Origin: DTU013 sp964490975
GTDB taxonomy: Bacteria; Bacillota; Clostridia; Acetivibrionales; DTU013
NCBI GenBank assembly: GCA_964490975.1
Contig: CAZBEQ010000001.1
Coordinates: forward strand, 62,001-126,000
DNA length: 64,000 nucleotides
Direction: 5' to 3'
A program made the position numbers and the translations under genes. The notes under the pieces are model-generated. The model was not told the origin of the DNA. It did not search any database and worked only from the letters and a program-made list of their open reading frames with translations. Of the stretch, positions 8,156-15,889 are shown in pieces (positions within the stretch are counted from its first letter, which is position 1; each line of letters starts with the position of its first letter).

Positions 8156-10246
8156 ATGGATTTATTGGAATACAGAGAATACTATCTGAACCAAATTAAA
8201 GCCACTTCGATTGAGGAAGAAAGATATCCTTACGAGGTTTTCATTGATCTGGTTTCAGAAATAATGGTCAGTGACTGGTCGCTCCTTTCATGCATAGATC
8301 AGTGTTATTTCTCTGTTCCCACAGGCACCCGTGCGTTCAAGAGTATGCTTATCCATGCAGGTTCTCTTGAACTTTCCACAAATACGGTCAATCTGCTTTT
8401 TGCAGACTATAACTCGGAAGAGATCGCAAATATAACGAACACTGACATCAACACCCATAGCAATCAGATGGTTAGTTTCGTTGAAAATGCACTGAAAGGC
8501 TATTTCGCCAATGCTGAACAGTCTAATCCGGCTGTTCAGTTGGCTCTTAATATCAAGCGAAATGCCCCCGATATATACAAAATTCATCTCTTTATTATTA
8601 GCACCAATCAACTCAGCAAGCGTGTCAAGAGGATTGATTTGGACGATGTTCAGATACTGGGAAAAACCTATAAAGTTGAACTCGATATTATTGACTTTGA
8701 GAAGATTTTCAATGTTCAGCTTGCTTCAGCTGAAAAGGAAGATGTAGTAATTGACGTTGCAGAATTCGGTATTGACGGTATCCAGTGCATTAGAGCCGAT
8801 ATCGGAACTGGAAGCTATGAAGCGTACCTCGCGGTCGTACCGGGAGAATTTCTATCCAATATTTATAAGAAATTCGGCCCGAGACTGCTCGAAAGAAATG
8901 TCCGTTCATTCCTTCAACTACATGGCGGCGTTAACAAGGGAATCCGGGGCACAATCCTAAATGAGCGTCAGAATTTCTTCTCGTACAATAACGGCATCTC
9001 AACAACAGCAAAGCGCGTTACCTTGGTTGATATTCCGGGCAAAGGGATGTGTCTTACCTCTTTTACCGATTTGCAAATTATTAACGGCGGTCAAACTACC
9101 GCATCACTTGCTTCCGCAAGCATAAAAGATGGAGCGCCGCTTGACGGCATTTTCGTTCAGATGAAGCTTACCGTAATATTGGACGAAAGCGAAGAAGGCG
9201 ATGAATTTGTCAGGAAAACATCCCAATACGCAAACAGCCAGAATAAAGTAACTTCTGCGGATTTGGTTTCAAACCATCCGTTCTATCTGCGAATAGAGGA
9301 ATTCTCGCGCAAGATGTATGCGCCGCCGTCAAAGGGCTTACCATATCAGACGCTGTGGTTCTTTGAGCGTTCACGTGGGCAATACGATCAGCCAAAAATG
9401 AAAATGACAAAGAGCGAACGTGCCACTTACGAGCGTGTGAATCCTCATACCCAGCGTTTTGATAAGACCGATCTAGCTAAGTACATAAATTCTACTGACA
9501 TGTTACCTTTCAATGTGGCTTGGGGACGTGAAGTAAACTCTGTACGCTTCCAAGTTGAAATGGAGAAGCAGTGGCGTAAAGATCCGTCTGTATTTAACGA
9601 ATCCTACTATCGTGAACTGATTGCAAAGGCGATTATTTTCATTAGCATCCGTAAAACTATTCTTGGGTTGGATTGGTACAAAGAGAACAAAGGATATTTA
9701 ATCCAATTGGTCACATACACATTCTCAAAACTGATTTATGAAGTCCAGAAGCTCGGAAGAATGATGAACTACCGCCAGATATGGGATAAGCAGGAGCTGG
9801 CCGATTTTCTAACTGCCGATATTGCCTGCATTGCATTTGCTATAAGGGAATTGCTTATCAGTCCGAACCACGGCAACATTGAGACATACTGCAAGAACAG
9901 AGACTGCTGGACTGCCGTGCAGGAAATTCAGATTGAACTGAGTGGCTTAACGAAATCCTTTCTTGTTAGCAAGGACGATGTCCGTGACGAAAAAATCGCA
10001 GCAAAACGGGAGCAAAGATTTAGCGACGGGATATCGATTGAAGTTCAGGTATTCGAGTTCGGCGAGGAGTATTGGAGTCGCCTAATGTCAATTGGTAAAC
10101 AGCAGGGATTGCTCAACGGAGCGGATATTCAACTTCTCGGATTGGCAATAGAATATTGTAAAGGCTTGCGTGGCTTGCCCCAGTCGCATTTCAAGAAAAT
10201 TATGGCTGTGCGCGATAAACTTTTCGAAGCCCAAATTCCTGTATAA
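8156..10246 (+). CDS. AIPR-family protein (abortive infection phage resistance)
   Basis: The 696-residue protein shows the AIPR (PF10592) hallmarks FFSYNNGIS (274-282) and LQIINGGQTTASL (306-318), preceded by ERNVRSFLQL (246-255). The ATG follows the DUF4420 stop by 2 bases with GGAGGGG in front, so it is tightly coupled. Members of this family were first linked to lactococcal abortive infection and recur as the last gene of Z1/GHKL/DUF4420 clusters. Its biochemical role is not established. It might be a phage sensor or toxin-like effector, but no catalytic motif is obvious to me. Confidence 0.88.
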   Translation: MDLLEYREYYLNQIKATSIEEERYPYEVFIDLVSEIMVSDWSLLSCIDQCYFSVPTGTRAFKSMLIHAGSLELSTNTVNLLFADYNSEEIANITNTDINTHSNQMVSFVENALKGYFANAEQSNPAVQLALNIKRNAPDIYKIHLFIISTNQLSKRVKRIDLDDVQILGKTYKVELDIIDFEKIFNVQLASAEKEDVVIDVAEFGIDGIQCIRADIGTGSYEAYLAVVPGEFLSNIYKKFGPRLLERNVRSFLQLHGGVNKGIRGTILNERQNFFSYNNGISTTAKRVTLVDIPGKGMCLTSFTDLQIINGGQTTASLASASIKDGAPLDGIFVQMKLTVILDESEEGDEFVRKTSQYANSQNKVTSADLVSNHPFYLRIEEFSRKMYAPPSKGLPYQTLWFFERSRGQYDQPKMKMTKSERATYERVNPHTQRFDKTDLAKYINSTDMLPFNVAWGREVNSVRFQVEMEKQWRKDPSVFNESYYRELIAKAIIFISIRKTILGLDWYKENKGYLIQLVTYTFSKLIYEVQKLGRMMNYRQIWDKQELADFLTADIACIAFAIRELLISPNHGNIETYCKNRDCWTAVQEIQIELSGLTKSFLVSKDDVRDEKIAAKREQRFSDGISIEVQVFEFGEEYWSRLMSIGKQQGLLNGADIQLLGLAIEYCKGLRGLPQSHFKKIMAVRDKLFEAQIPV

Positions 10247-10290
10247 TGGTAATTACCGATAAAACGAACGGAAGAAAGGAGGATTTGAAA

Positions 10291-10470
10291 ATGTCGAACA
10301 GAAATTAGACACGCGAAGAAACAATTCTTGCTTTTTAGCGGTACTGTCACGTTCCTTTTGGCAAAATCCGTTAGTTAAGCAGTTAAGCAACAGTTATAGG
10401 CAAAACGCCGTCGGCAGTTAGTATGAAGATATGCAACTATGGAAGATTTAATTAGGCCTTAAAAAACCGA
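10291..10470 (+). pseudogene. decayed HNH-nuclease-like gene (N-terminal HTH part)
   Basis: AAAGGAGG precedes ATG 10291. Reading one frame through stops gives MSNRN*TREETILAF*RYCHVPFGKIR*LSS*ATVIGKTPSAV, then SMKICNYGRFN. This is the N-terminal pattern TREETILAF..YC.IPFGKI...A..IGRTPSAVSMKLCNF seen in HNH-endonuclease proteins of restriction loci. Stops fall at 10306, 10336, 10372, 10384 and 10453 without a frameshift. The HNH half is not recognisable further on. The gene lies 44 bases after the AIPR stop, so it was probably the last gene of the operon before it decayed. Confidence 0.65.
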
Positions 10471-10982
10471 TATATTTAGATATGGTCTACGTCATACTTT
10501 TTCAAAGCGTCAAGTGACAAGATCAATTTTTATGCTCCCATCCTTCCGAAGATACCGGGGAAAGCGGGTAGAATACCTGCATAGTATGAACCATATAAGG
10601 TTCGCGCTGAGATAGTAAGCAGTGGTCAATTCGATACATGATCATCGTTTTTTTACTTTCTTTTTCCGCTATTTACCTATTCACTCTTATGTATTATTCT
10701 GTTAGCGATGGTATTCATTTTCTGTATACCATTCTTAAACAAATAAGTTGTTAACATTCCGTAAAGTTAATAACAGACCTTCAGAATAATTAATTTCAAT
10801 AATTAGTAATTTACATCGTATATCAGAATGTATTGTTTCCGCAATTGCTGTTAAGAATATTGTATCTTGAAGTCCGTAGTCATCAGGATGGAAACAAAGG
10901 AATATTTGTTATTAACTTTTTTTAATATATGCTATCTAAGCTCACTATATAGTAATTATTTTTGAATGAGGTGGTGAATTAG
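10471..10982. other. AT-rich gap with small hairpins before the Rep-like gene
   Basis: No open frame is convincing here. Two small inverted repeats lie close together: GCGGGTA/TACCTGC near 10564-10580 and AACC/GGTT flanking ATATAA near 10589-10602. AT-rich sequence follows up to the GAGGTGG ribosome site of the next gene. If the downstream protein is a replication initiator, this could hold its origin. That is speculative. Confidence 0.3.
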
Positions 10983-12254
10983 ATGCAAAATACTTCACAG
11001 GGCGTGCATACATTTTCTTTTTTTCAAAGAGTAAAAGAGAATGAGTATTTTTCATTAAAGAGCGATTTCGAAAAGTATATTAAAGAGAAAGGTGAGTTGG
11101 AACGTCAGCCCATCAAAGATAAAAATGACCCAAAGAAAATAACAGGGTGGATATATACTTATGAAAGCAGAAAAGGAATCAGATGGGTGCTACATTCTAC
11201 CAAAGTGAGTCATGAGTTTACTATATATGTTATTATGGGCATCATCACCCCGAAAGTCCTTATTGGAAATAATTACATAGCAGTCGCAAACGCAGCTGAT
11301 CTTGATCAAGTTGAATATTTATTTAACAAAGAAGCAGAAAAAATTTCCCCTATATTGAACAAATTCGGGTTCTGTTCAATGAACCGTGCCGATCCCGGCT
11401 TAACTATTGACCTTAAAGAATTAAATTATCCCTGCTCCCCTGAACAGCTGACGATACTGATAAAACGTGGTGATATTCCGAAACATTTTGTTGAGCGGAT
11501 GAAATATAACGACAAAGCTCATAGAAAAGAGGCTGATAAGTACAGCCATTATCTGGAGAATGACTCGGTTGTTATAAACTACTACTGGAAATACCCGAAG
11601 ATAAATAAACACCACCCTGATTTTATAAACAAAGAAAATTTCCGTAATGTAATACGCTTTGAAACGGAATGCATGTACCGAAAATTATATTCAATATCGA
11701 AAAACTTAAAACGCAATTCAAGATATTGCAAATCCTATGACGATATTCCGGTAGACGAACTTTTGGAGATGGCCGAGAATAATATCCGCAACCCATCAAT
11801 TCCAATAGATGTCATGTTGTCCGATGATGTTTCCGCTAATGTCATCCGTAGCTACTTTAATAAAGTGATACGGCAGGGAGATTACTTAACTTTAGATGGT
11901 GCGAGATGGATGGTTGCGGCACATAATTTCAGACGGGATAAAGAAGAACGATTGATATTCGCTTTGGAGCTAATCAACGAATGTCGGAGTATTGCCAAAG
12001 CCAAAAAGAAACTGTATGGCGAAGAAGTAAAAGAGTTCAAACGGTCACTAAATGATTTAGATGCCATACTGGTTAACCCTGTCACAATACCAAGAGAATG
12101 GGAAATTTTCTATATTCCCAATCCTATCCGAGCTTACTATAATTATATTACGGAAGAGCAATTAGTACCTAAAGCAGAAGTTCTGTTTGACAATCTTTTA
12201 GCAGAATATCTTTTAGAAACAAAGAGGCATAAAACACGTACCCAATCTTCTTAA
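10983..12254 (+). CDS. hypothetical protein, possibly a rolling-circle/phage-type replication initiator
   Basis: A 423-residue protein without signal peptide or membrane segment, starting at ATG 10983 behind GAGGTGG. The block SVVINYYWKYPKINKHHPD followed by NVIRFETECMYRKLYS resembles the part of gene II/X-type and CRI-type phage replication proteins where a substrate strand is read out and an R-x-E helix follows. RADPGLTIDL upstream fits the same family. I see no undisputed HUH or YxxK motif, so the assignment is tentative. The gene stands alone in the island, flanked by long non-coding stretches. It may be a leftover of a plasmid-like element. Confidence 0.5.
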   Translation: MQNTSQGVHTFSFFQRVKENEYFSLKSDFEKYIKEKGELERQPIKDKNDPKKITGWIYTYESRKGIRWVLHSTKVSHEFTIYVIMGIITPKVLIGNNYIAVANAADLDQVEYLFNKEAEKISPILNKFGFCSMNRADPGLTIDLKELNYPCSPEQLTILIKRGDIPKHFVERMKYNDKAHRKEADKYSHYLENDSVVINYYWKYPKINKHHPDFINKENFRNVIRFETECMYRKLYSISKNLKRNSRYCKSYDDIPVDELLEMAENNIRNPSIPIDVMLSDDVSANVIRSYFNKVIRQGDYLTLDGARWMVAAHNFRRDKEERLIFALELINECRSIAKAKKKLYGEEVKEFKRSLNDLDAILVNPVTIPREWEIFYIPNPIRAYYNYITEEQLVPKAEVLFDNLLAEYLLETKRHKTRTQSS

Positions 12255-12868
12255 TTCTTATTATAATAAAATTATGGTACGCTGTATCCCATAGAGATTT
12301 AAAAAGCTTAAATCCTGTAGGGACTGCAAAAAACTTCGTAGTATTGAATCTGATAACGGAAACCTGACGAGGCTTGGTTGCGGGAAAAATTATTCGGCAC
12401 GATTATGCACATATTGAATGTGTTTTAATTAGGTTGAAGAGAATATGATTCTTGGTTTTTGGGGAAAATATTTATTGATTGTTGGCTTCCGTTATGTTAT
12501 TAGAAATTTCATAATCGTCAAATATCATAAAGCTATTGACGTTTTGTGTTTATTAGAATATTCCGCCTCTGGCAGTTGGAGAAGAGAAAAGGCTTGGAAA
12601 CCATTGAGGCTAGAGGTTTCCAAGCTTTTATCATTTGGCATAAAAGTGAGTAATACAGCTATTTTTTGTGGCTTTCAAAATATTTTTCATCTGGCTGGTT
12701 CCAACAATCTGGTAGTCCGTACGGAATCCAAAGGTATCATTCCTCGTCTTTTTATAGTGTGAGGTTTTTCAGTAAGGAATGAAGAGCTTTTATTGGAGAG
12801 CATAAGTTTGTCGATTTACATAAACAAATAAAGAAAAAGAAACATTTTGTACCGTATTAACAATTTGA
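12255..12868. other. non-coding gap between the Rep-like gene and the ATPase gene
   Basis: I see no credible gene. The 105-codon open frame at 12445-12762 has no ribosome site, and its codon pattern is unlike its neighbours. The one clear structure is the hairpin at 12592-12625. Confidence 0.4.
12592..12625. terminator. perfect 11-bp hairpin, terminator-like
   Basis: GCTTGGAAACC (12592-12602) pairs perfectly with GGTTTCCAAGC (12615-12625) around a 12-base loop and is followed by TTTTATC. No convincing gene ends just before it, so it may be a terminator left behind by a lost gene. Confidence 0.5.
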
Positions 12869-12897
12869 TTGACAATTCTGAGGTATAGTGATAACAT
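12869..12897 (+). promoter_or_regulatory. promoter of the ATPase/TOPRIM pair
   Basis: A perfect TTGACA (12869-12874) and TAACAT (12892-12897) are separated by 17 bases, 33 bases before the ATPase start. The pair therefore has its own promoter, separate from the operon at 1582. Confidence 0.6.
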
Positions 12898-12930
12898 TAT
12901 GGCGCGGTACTTATATTGGAGGTGCTATAA

Positions 12931-14352
12931 ATGAATAATTCAATTGTACGGATAGATAATATTTCTATTCGCAATTTCAAAAATGTCGTTAATGGCGAAG
13001 TATCTTTAATTAATAATAGGAAAGAATATGAGACAAGTATTGTTGGATTGTATGGACAAAATGGTTCTGGAAAAACAGCTCTCATTGATGCTATTGAATT
13101 ATTAAAGCTTACATTGTGTAGTCAACCAATACCTATCAAATATGCTGATTATATAAATGTTGATGCTCCATATTCGGAGTTGAAGTATATTTTAAAAGTT
13201 AACAATCCAAAAGAAAATAGCATGTATACGGTATACTATGATTTTTGTATTAAGAAAGAATTAGATACTTCATCTCAAAATACAGATACACCTGATGTTG
13301 ATGCTGAAAAATTCAAGGTAGCAATATTTAATGAAGTTCTTAGTTATTCATTTTCTTGTGATAAAGGTAGTAAAGATGATAATAGAAAGCAAAAAGTAAT
13401 AGACACTCAGACCGACGATGTCTTTATTCCGAAGACAAAATATGACTTGTTAACGAATAAAAATAAAAATGTTACCACTGACCTATTAGTTGCTAAAAAG
13501 CTGGCTTATGCAACGTCCAGATCCTTTATTTTTTCCAAAGAACTTTTAAGCGTCTTACGTAGCAATTGCAAAGTAGAATGGCATTTATTCTTATTTGAAG
13601 TTTTGGTTTATTACGGGAATTTTAATTTATTCGTAATAAACACTTCAAATTCTGGACTTATAAGCATGAACGCTCTTCCCCTAGCTTTTAAGTACGAGGA
13701 AAAAAATATGGGTTTTGTAGGCAACCTAACAATTCCACTAGAAGGTACAGCTACTATTCCGCAGGATGCTGTTGATCTTGTTAAAAAGCTAACCCAAAAC
13801 ATGAATATTGTCTTAAGTCAACTTGTTCCAGGATTAACAATAAGCATTAAAGACTTAGGTCCTCAAATATTAAAAAATGGTAAGATTGGTTGTAAAATTG
13901 AAGTAGTATCCCATAAAAATAGCAAGGAAATTCCTCTAAGATATGAATCTGATGGAATTAAAAAGATTATTTCAATTCTTCAGTTACTAATCGTAATATA
14001 TAATAAGTCGTCTATCACTGTCGCAATTGATGAATTAGATGCCGGAGTATTTGAATATCTTTTAGGAGAGCTATTACGAATAATCTCTGAGAAAGGAAAA
14101 GGACAGCTAATCTTTACTTCGCATAATCTCCGACCATTGGAAACATTAGATAAAGGCTTTATAGCTTTTACAACAACTAATCCCGTAAATAGATATATCC
14201 GCCTAAATAATGTTAAAACTAATCATAATTTGAGGGATTTCTATTACCGTGATATTGTACTTGGTGAACAAAACGAAGAAGTGTACGAACCTACGAATAA
14301 CTATGAAATTTCACTTGCATTTAGAGAGGCAGGTGAATTTAGTGGCACGTAA
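12931..14352 (+). CDS. ABC/SMC-type ATPase of a two-gene ATPase-TOPRIM unit
   Basis: A 473-residue protein starting IDNISIRNFKNV, typical of AAA_15/OLD-type ATPases. It has Walker A GQNGSGKT (42-49), a DGIKKI segment near 340 where the ABC signature sits, Walker B VAIDELDAG (about 364-372) and the H-loop TSHN (about 396-399). The insert between about 100 and 300 is variable, as in defence ATPases. GGAGGTG lies 7 bases before the ATG. Together with the adjoining TOPRIM gene this resembles the AriA-AriB pair of PARIS or a split OLD/Gabija nuclease. Which family it belongs to cannot be settled by eye. Confidence 0.85.
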   Translation: MNNSIVRIDNISIRNFKNVVNGEVSLINNRKEYETSIVGLYGQNGSGKTALIDAIELLKLTLCSQPIPIKYADYINVDAPYSELKYILKVNNPKENSMYTVYYDFCIKKELDTSSQNTDTPDVDAEKFKVAIFNEVLSYSFSCDKGSKDDNRKQKVIDTQTDDVFIPKTKYDLLTNKNKNVTTDLLVAKKLAYATSRSFIFSKELLSVLRSNCKVEWHLFLFEVLVYYGNFNLFVINTSNSGLISMNALPLAFKYEEKNMGFVGNLTIPLEGTATIPQDAVDLVKKLTQNMNIVLSQLVPGLTISIKDLGPQILKNGKIGCKIEVVSHKNSKEIPLRYESDGIKKIISILQLLIVIYNKSSITVAIDELDAGVFEYLLGELLRIISEKGKGQLIFTSHNLRPLETLDKGFIAFTTTNPVNRYIRLNNVKTNHNLRDFYYRDIVLGEQNEEVYEPTNNYEISLAFREAGEFSGT

Positions 14353-15025
14353 AAAAATAGTATTTATTATCGTAGAAGGACCGTCCGATGAAGAAGCTCT
14401 GGGTGTTGTTTTAAGTAAAATATATGATAGCAATGCAGTGTATGTTCATATAATGAGATGTGATATAACTACCGAGAATGGCTCTACGCCAGCAAATATA
14501 ATTACCAAAGTATATAATGCAATAAAACAATATGCAAATGATAACCATTTTACCCAAATTCATTTTCAAGAAATTATTCATATCGTTGATACAGATGGGG
14601 CCTATATTTCTGAAGAACTGGTCATAGAAGATAATACATTATTGGACCATGTGTATTCAACTGATAACATCAGAACACCAAACAAACAAGGAATCGCACA
14701 AAGAAACATCCAAAAGAGTGCGAATTTAAATAAACTGGCTTCGATAAGCACAATATGGGGCTTGCCTTATCAGATTTACTATATGTCGTGCAATTTAGAC
14801 CATGTACTTTATAATAAAATAAATAGCACAAACGATGAAAAAGAAAGAGATTCTTTTAATTTTGCAAAACAATATAAAACTGATATAGAAGGCTTTCTAT
14901 CTTATATTTGTCACTCGGATTTTTCTATAATGACCGATTACAGACAATCATGGGACTATATAAAAATGGGCTCTAATTCATTAAAGCGGCATACTAATTT
15001 AGGGCTTTGTTTAAATACCACATGA
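14342..15025 (+). CDS. TOPRIM-domain protein paired with the ATPase
   Basis: I place the start at GTG 14342, just behind AGAGAGGCAGG, giving 227 residues and an 11-base overlap with the ATPase gene. The ATG at 14249 would overlap it by 104 bases. The TOPRIM signature is visible as IIVEGPSDEEAL (catalytic Glu12) and HIVDTDGAY (Asp83, Asp85). TOPRIM domains of this kind nick or cut DNA or RNA with Mg2+. The separate ATPase suggests regulated activation on infection, as in PARIS AriB or OLD nucleases. The C-terminal region from about 110 has no match I recognise. Confidence 0.8.
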   Translation: MARKKIVFIIVEGPSDEEALGVVLSKIYDSNAVYVHIMRCDITTENGSTPANIITKVYNAIKQYANDNHFTQIHFQEIIHIVDTDGAYISEELVIEDNTLLDHVYSTDNIRTPNKQGIAQRNIQKSANLNKLASISTIWGLPYQIYYMSCNLDHVLYNKINSTNDEKERDSFNFAKQYKTDIEGFLSYICHSDFSIMTDYRQSWDYIKMGSNSLKRHTNLGLCLNTT

Positions 15026-15290
15026 AGATTAACACAGTAAATTTACCCTCATAGATGGTAACCTTTGGTATATAAAAGGTGTTTCACAGTTTTAAAATTG
15101 TAGATCGGCGAAAAATCCGTATTTTAACAAATGTTTCGAGATACTTCCTATAAAACAGTTGGGTACTATTTGGGTACTATACATATAAAATAATACCCAA
15201 TAATATAACATCTTACATATGCATAGCCAATGCAAAACCTTTAAAATACAAGGTTTTTGCATGCAATTTAAATATACAAAACGACTAATC

Positions 15291-15340
15291 GAGTCCTGCA
15301 AAACCCTTATCCCCCGGTCCGAATCCGGGTGGCGCCTCCA
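15291..15340 (+). other. 3' half of tRNA-Cys(GCA): attachment-site scar
   Basis: The 50 bases run from the anticodon arm (CCTGCAAAAC with anticodon GCA) through the T arm (CCCGGTCCGAATCCGGG) to the acceptor end GGCGCCTCCA, with CCA encoded. The upstream half (D arm and 5' acceptor strand) is absent; unrelated AT-rich sequence replaces it. A 3' tRNA half without its 5' half is the usual mark of the far end of an element that integrated into a tRNA gene. It makes 15340 the likely right boundary of the island. It should not yield a functional tRNA. Confidence 0.75.
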
Positions 15341-15342
15341 AC

Positions 15343-15383
15343 AAAAAGCCTCATTTACAGGGTTTCCCGTAAATGAGGCTTTT
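15343..15383 (+). terminator. terminator after the tRNA-Cys fragment
   Basis: GCCTCATTTAC (15348-15358) pairs with GTAAATGAGGC (15369-15379) around a short loop and is followed by TTTT. The reverse strand also ends in a T run, so it could work both ways. It was probably the original terminator of the tRNA-Cys gene. Confidence 0.7.
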
Positions 15384-15889
15384 ACCATTTATACTATTTT
15401 TATTGAATTGGGTACTATTTGGCTGTCATATCTGTTGATAATCAAGTTGACTTCCTTAATTAGGAAATATAAAATATATTTACTAAGGTTCAGCCCGGTT
15501 GGAGATGATTTATCATACCAAACAAGAAGACTTCATCCTCTTTGGACCTCGTTGTAACCATGCTAAAAGCAGCGACATTCTTTCTAAATGAAACCTTTGA
15601 GTGAACACAGATAGTGTAAAGCAGCTTATGAAGAACAGGTTAAGCACTAGCAAGGTGCTCAAAAATGCAAGTTCAGGATGCACTTGGCCAACGGATTGCT
15701 CAAAATACGCAGGGTTAGGGGTAAAACTTAGAGAATGTTTACGAAAATTTTAACCAACAAGTCAACATAAATCGAGTAATGTACATTTATGTTGACTCAA
15801 ATCAGTATCAACCCTCCCATTACCCTGCGAATTTGAGCACCTTATACAATCAGTCCGTTTAGTAACTGAACACGCATAGAAGGGAGCCT
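15384..15889. other. non-coding stretch right of the island boundary
   Basis: No gene with a ribosome site is visible. It contains the third GGGTACTAT copy and the MITE-like inverted-repeat element listed separately. The last bases hold AGAAGGGAG, the ribosome site of the next gene. Confidence 0.4.
15698..15838. mobile_element. MITE-like element with imperfect terminal inverted repeats
   Basis: GCTCAAAATACGCAGGGTTA at the left end mirrors TACCCTGCGAATTTGAGC at the right end as imperfect inverted repeats of about 20 bases enclosing 141 bp. Inside, GTCAACATAAAT (15761-15772) and ATTTATGTTGAC (15785-15796) form a perfect 12-bp stem with a 12-base loop. There is no coding capacity. The nested layout suits a miniature inverted-repeat element or a small structured RNA. 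Confidence 0.45.

Larger units (their letters stand above)
15161..15418. repeat. GGGTACTAT x3 flanking the tRNA-Cys scar
   Basis: GGGTACTAT occurs at 15161-15169, 15172-15180 and 15410-15418, with the tRNA fragment (15291-15340) between the second and third. Tyrosine integrases often bind short arm-type repeats on both sides of the crossover core. This role is inferred. Confidence 0.4.

Noticed and set aside
12445..12762. 105-codon open frame
   Set aside because: No ribosome site, no family, and it crosses a perfect terminator-like hairpin.
15219..15557. 112-codon open frame over the tRNA-Cys fragment
   Set aside because: It translates through the tRNA scar and its terminator, so it is not a real gene.
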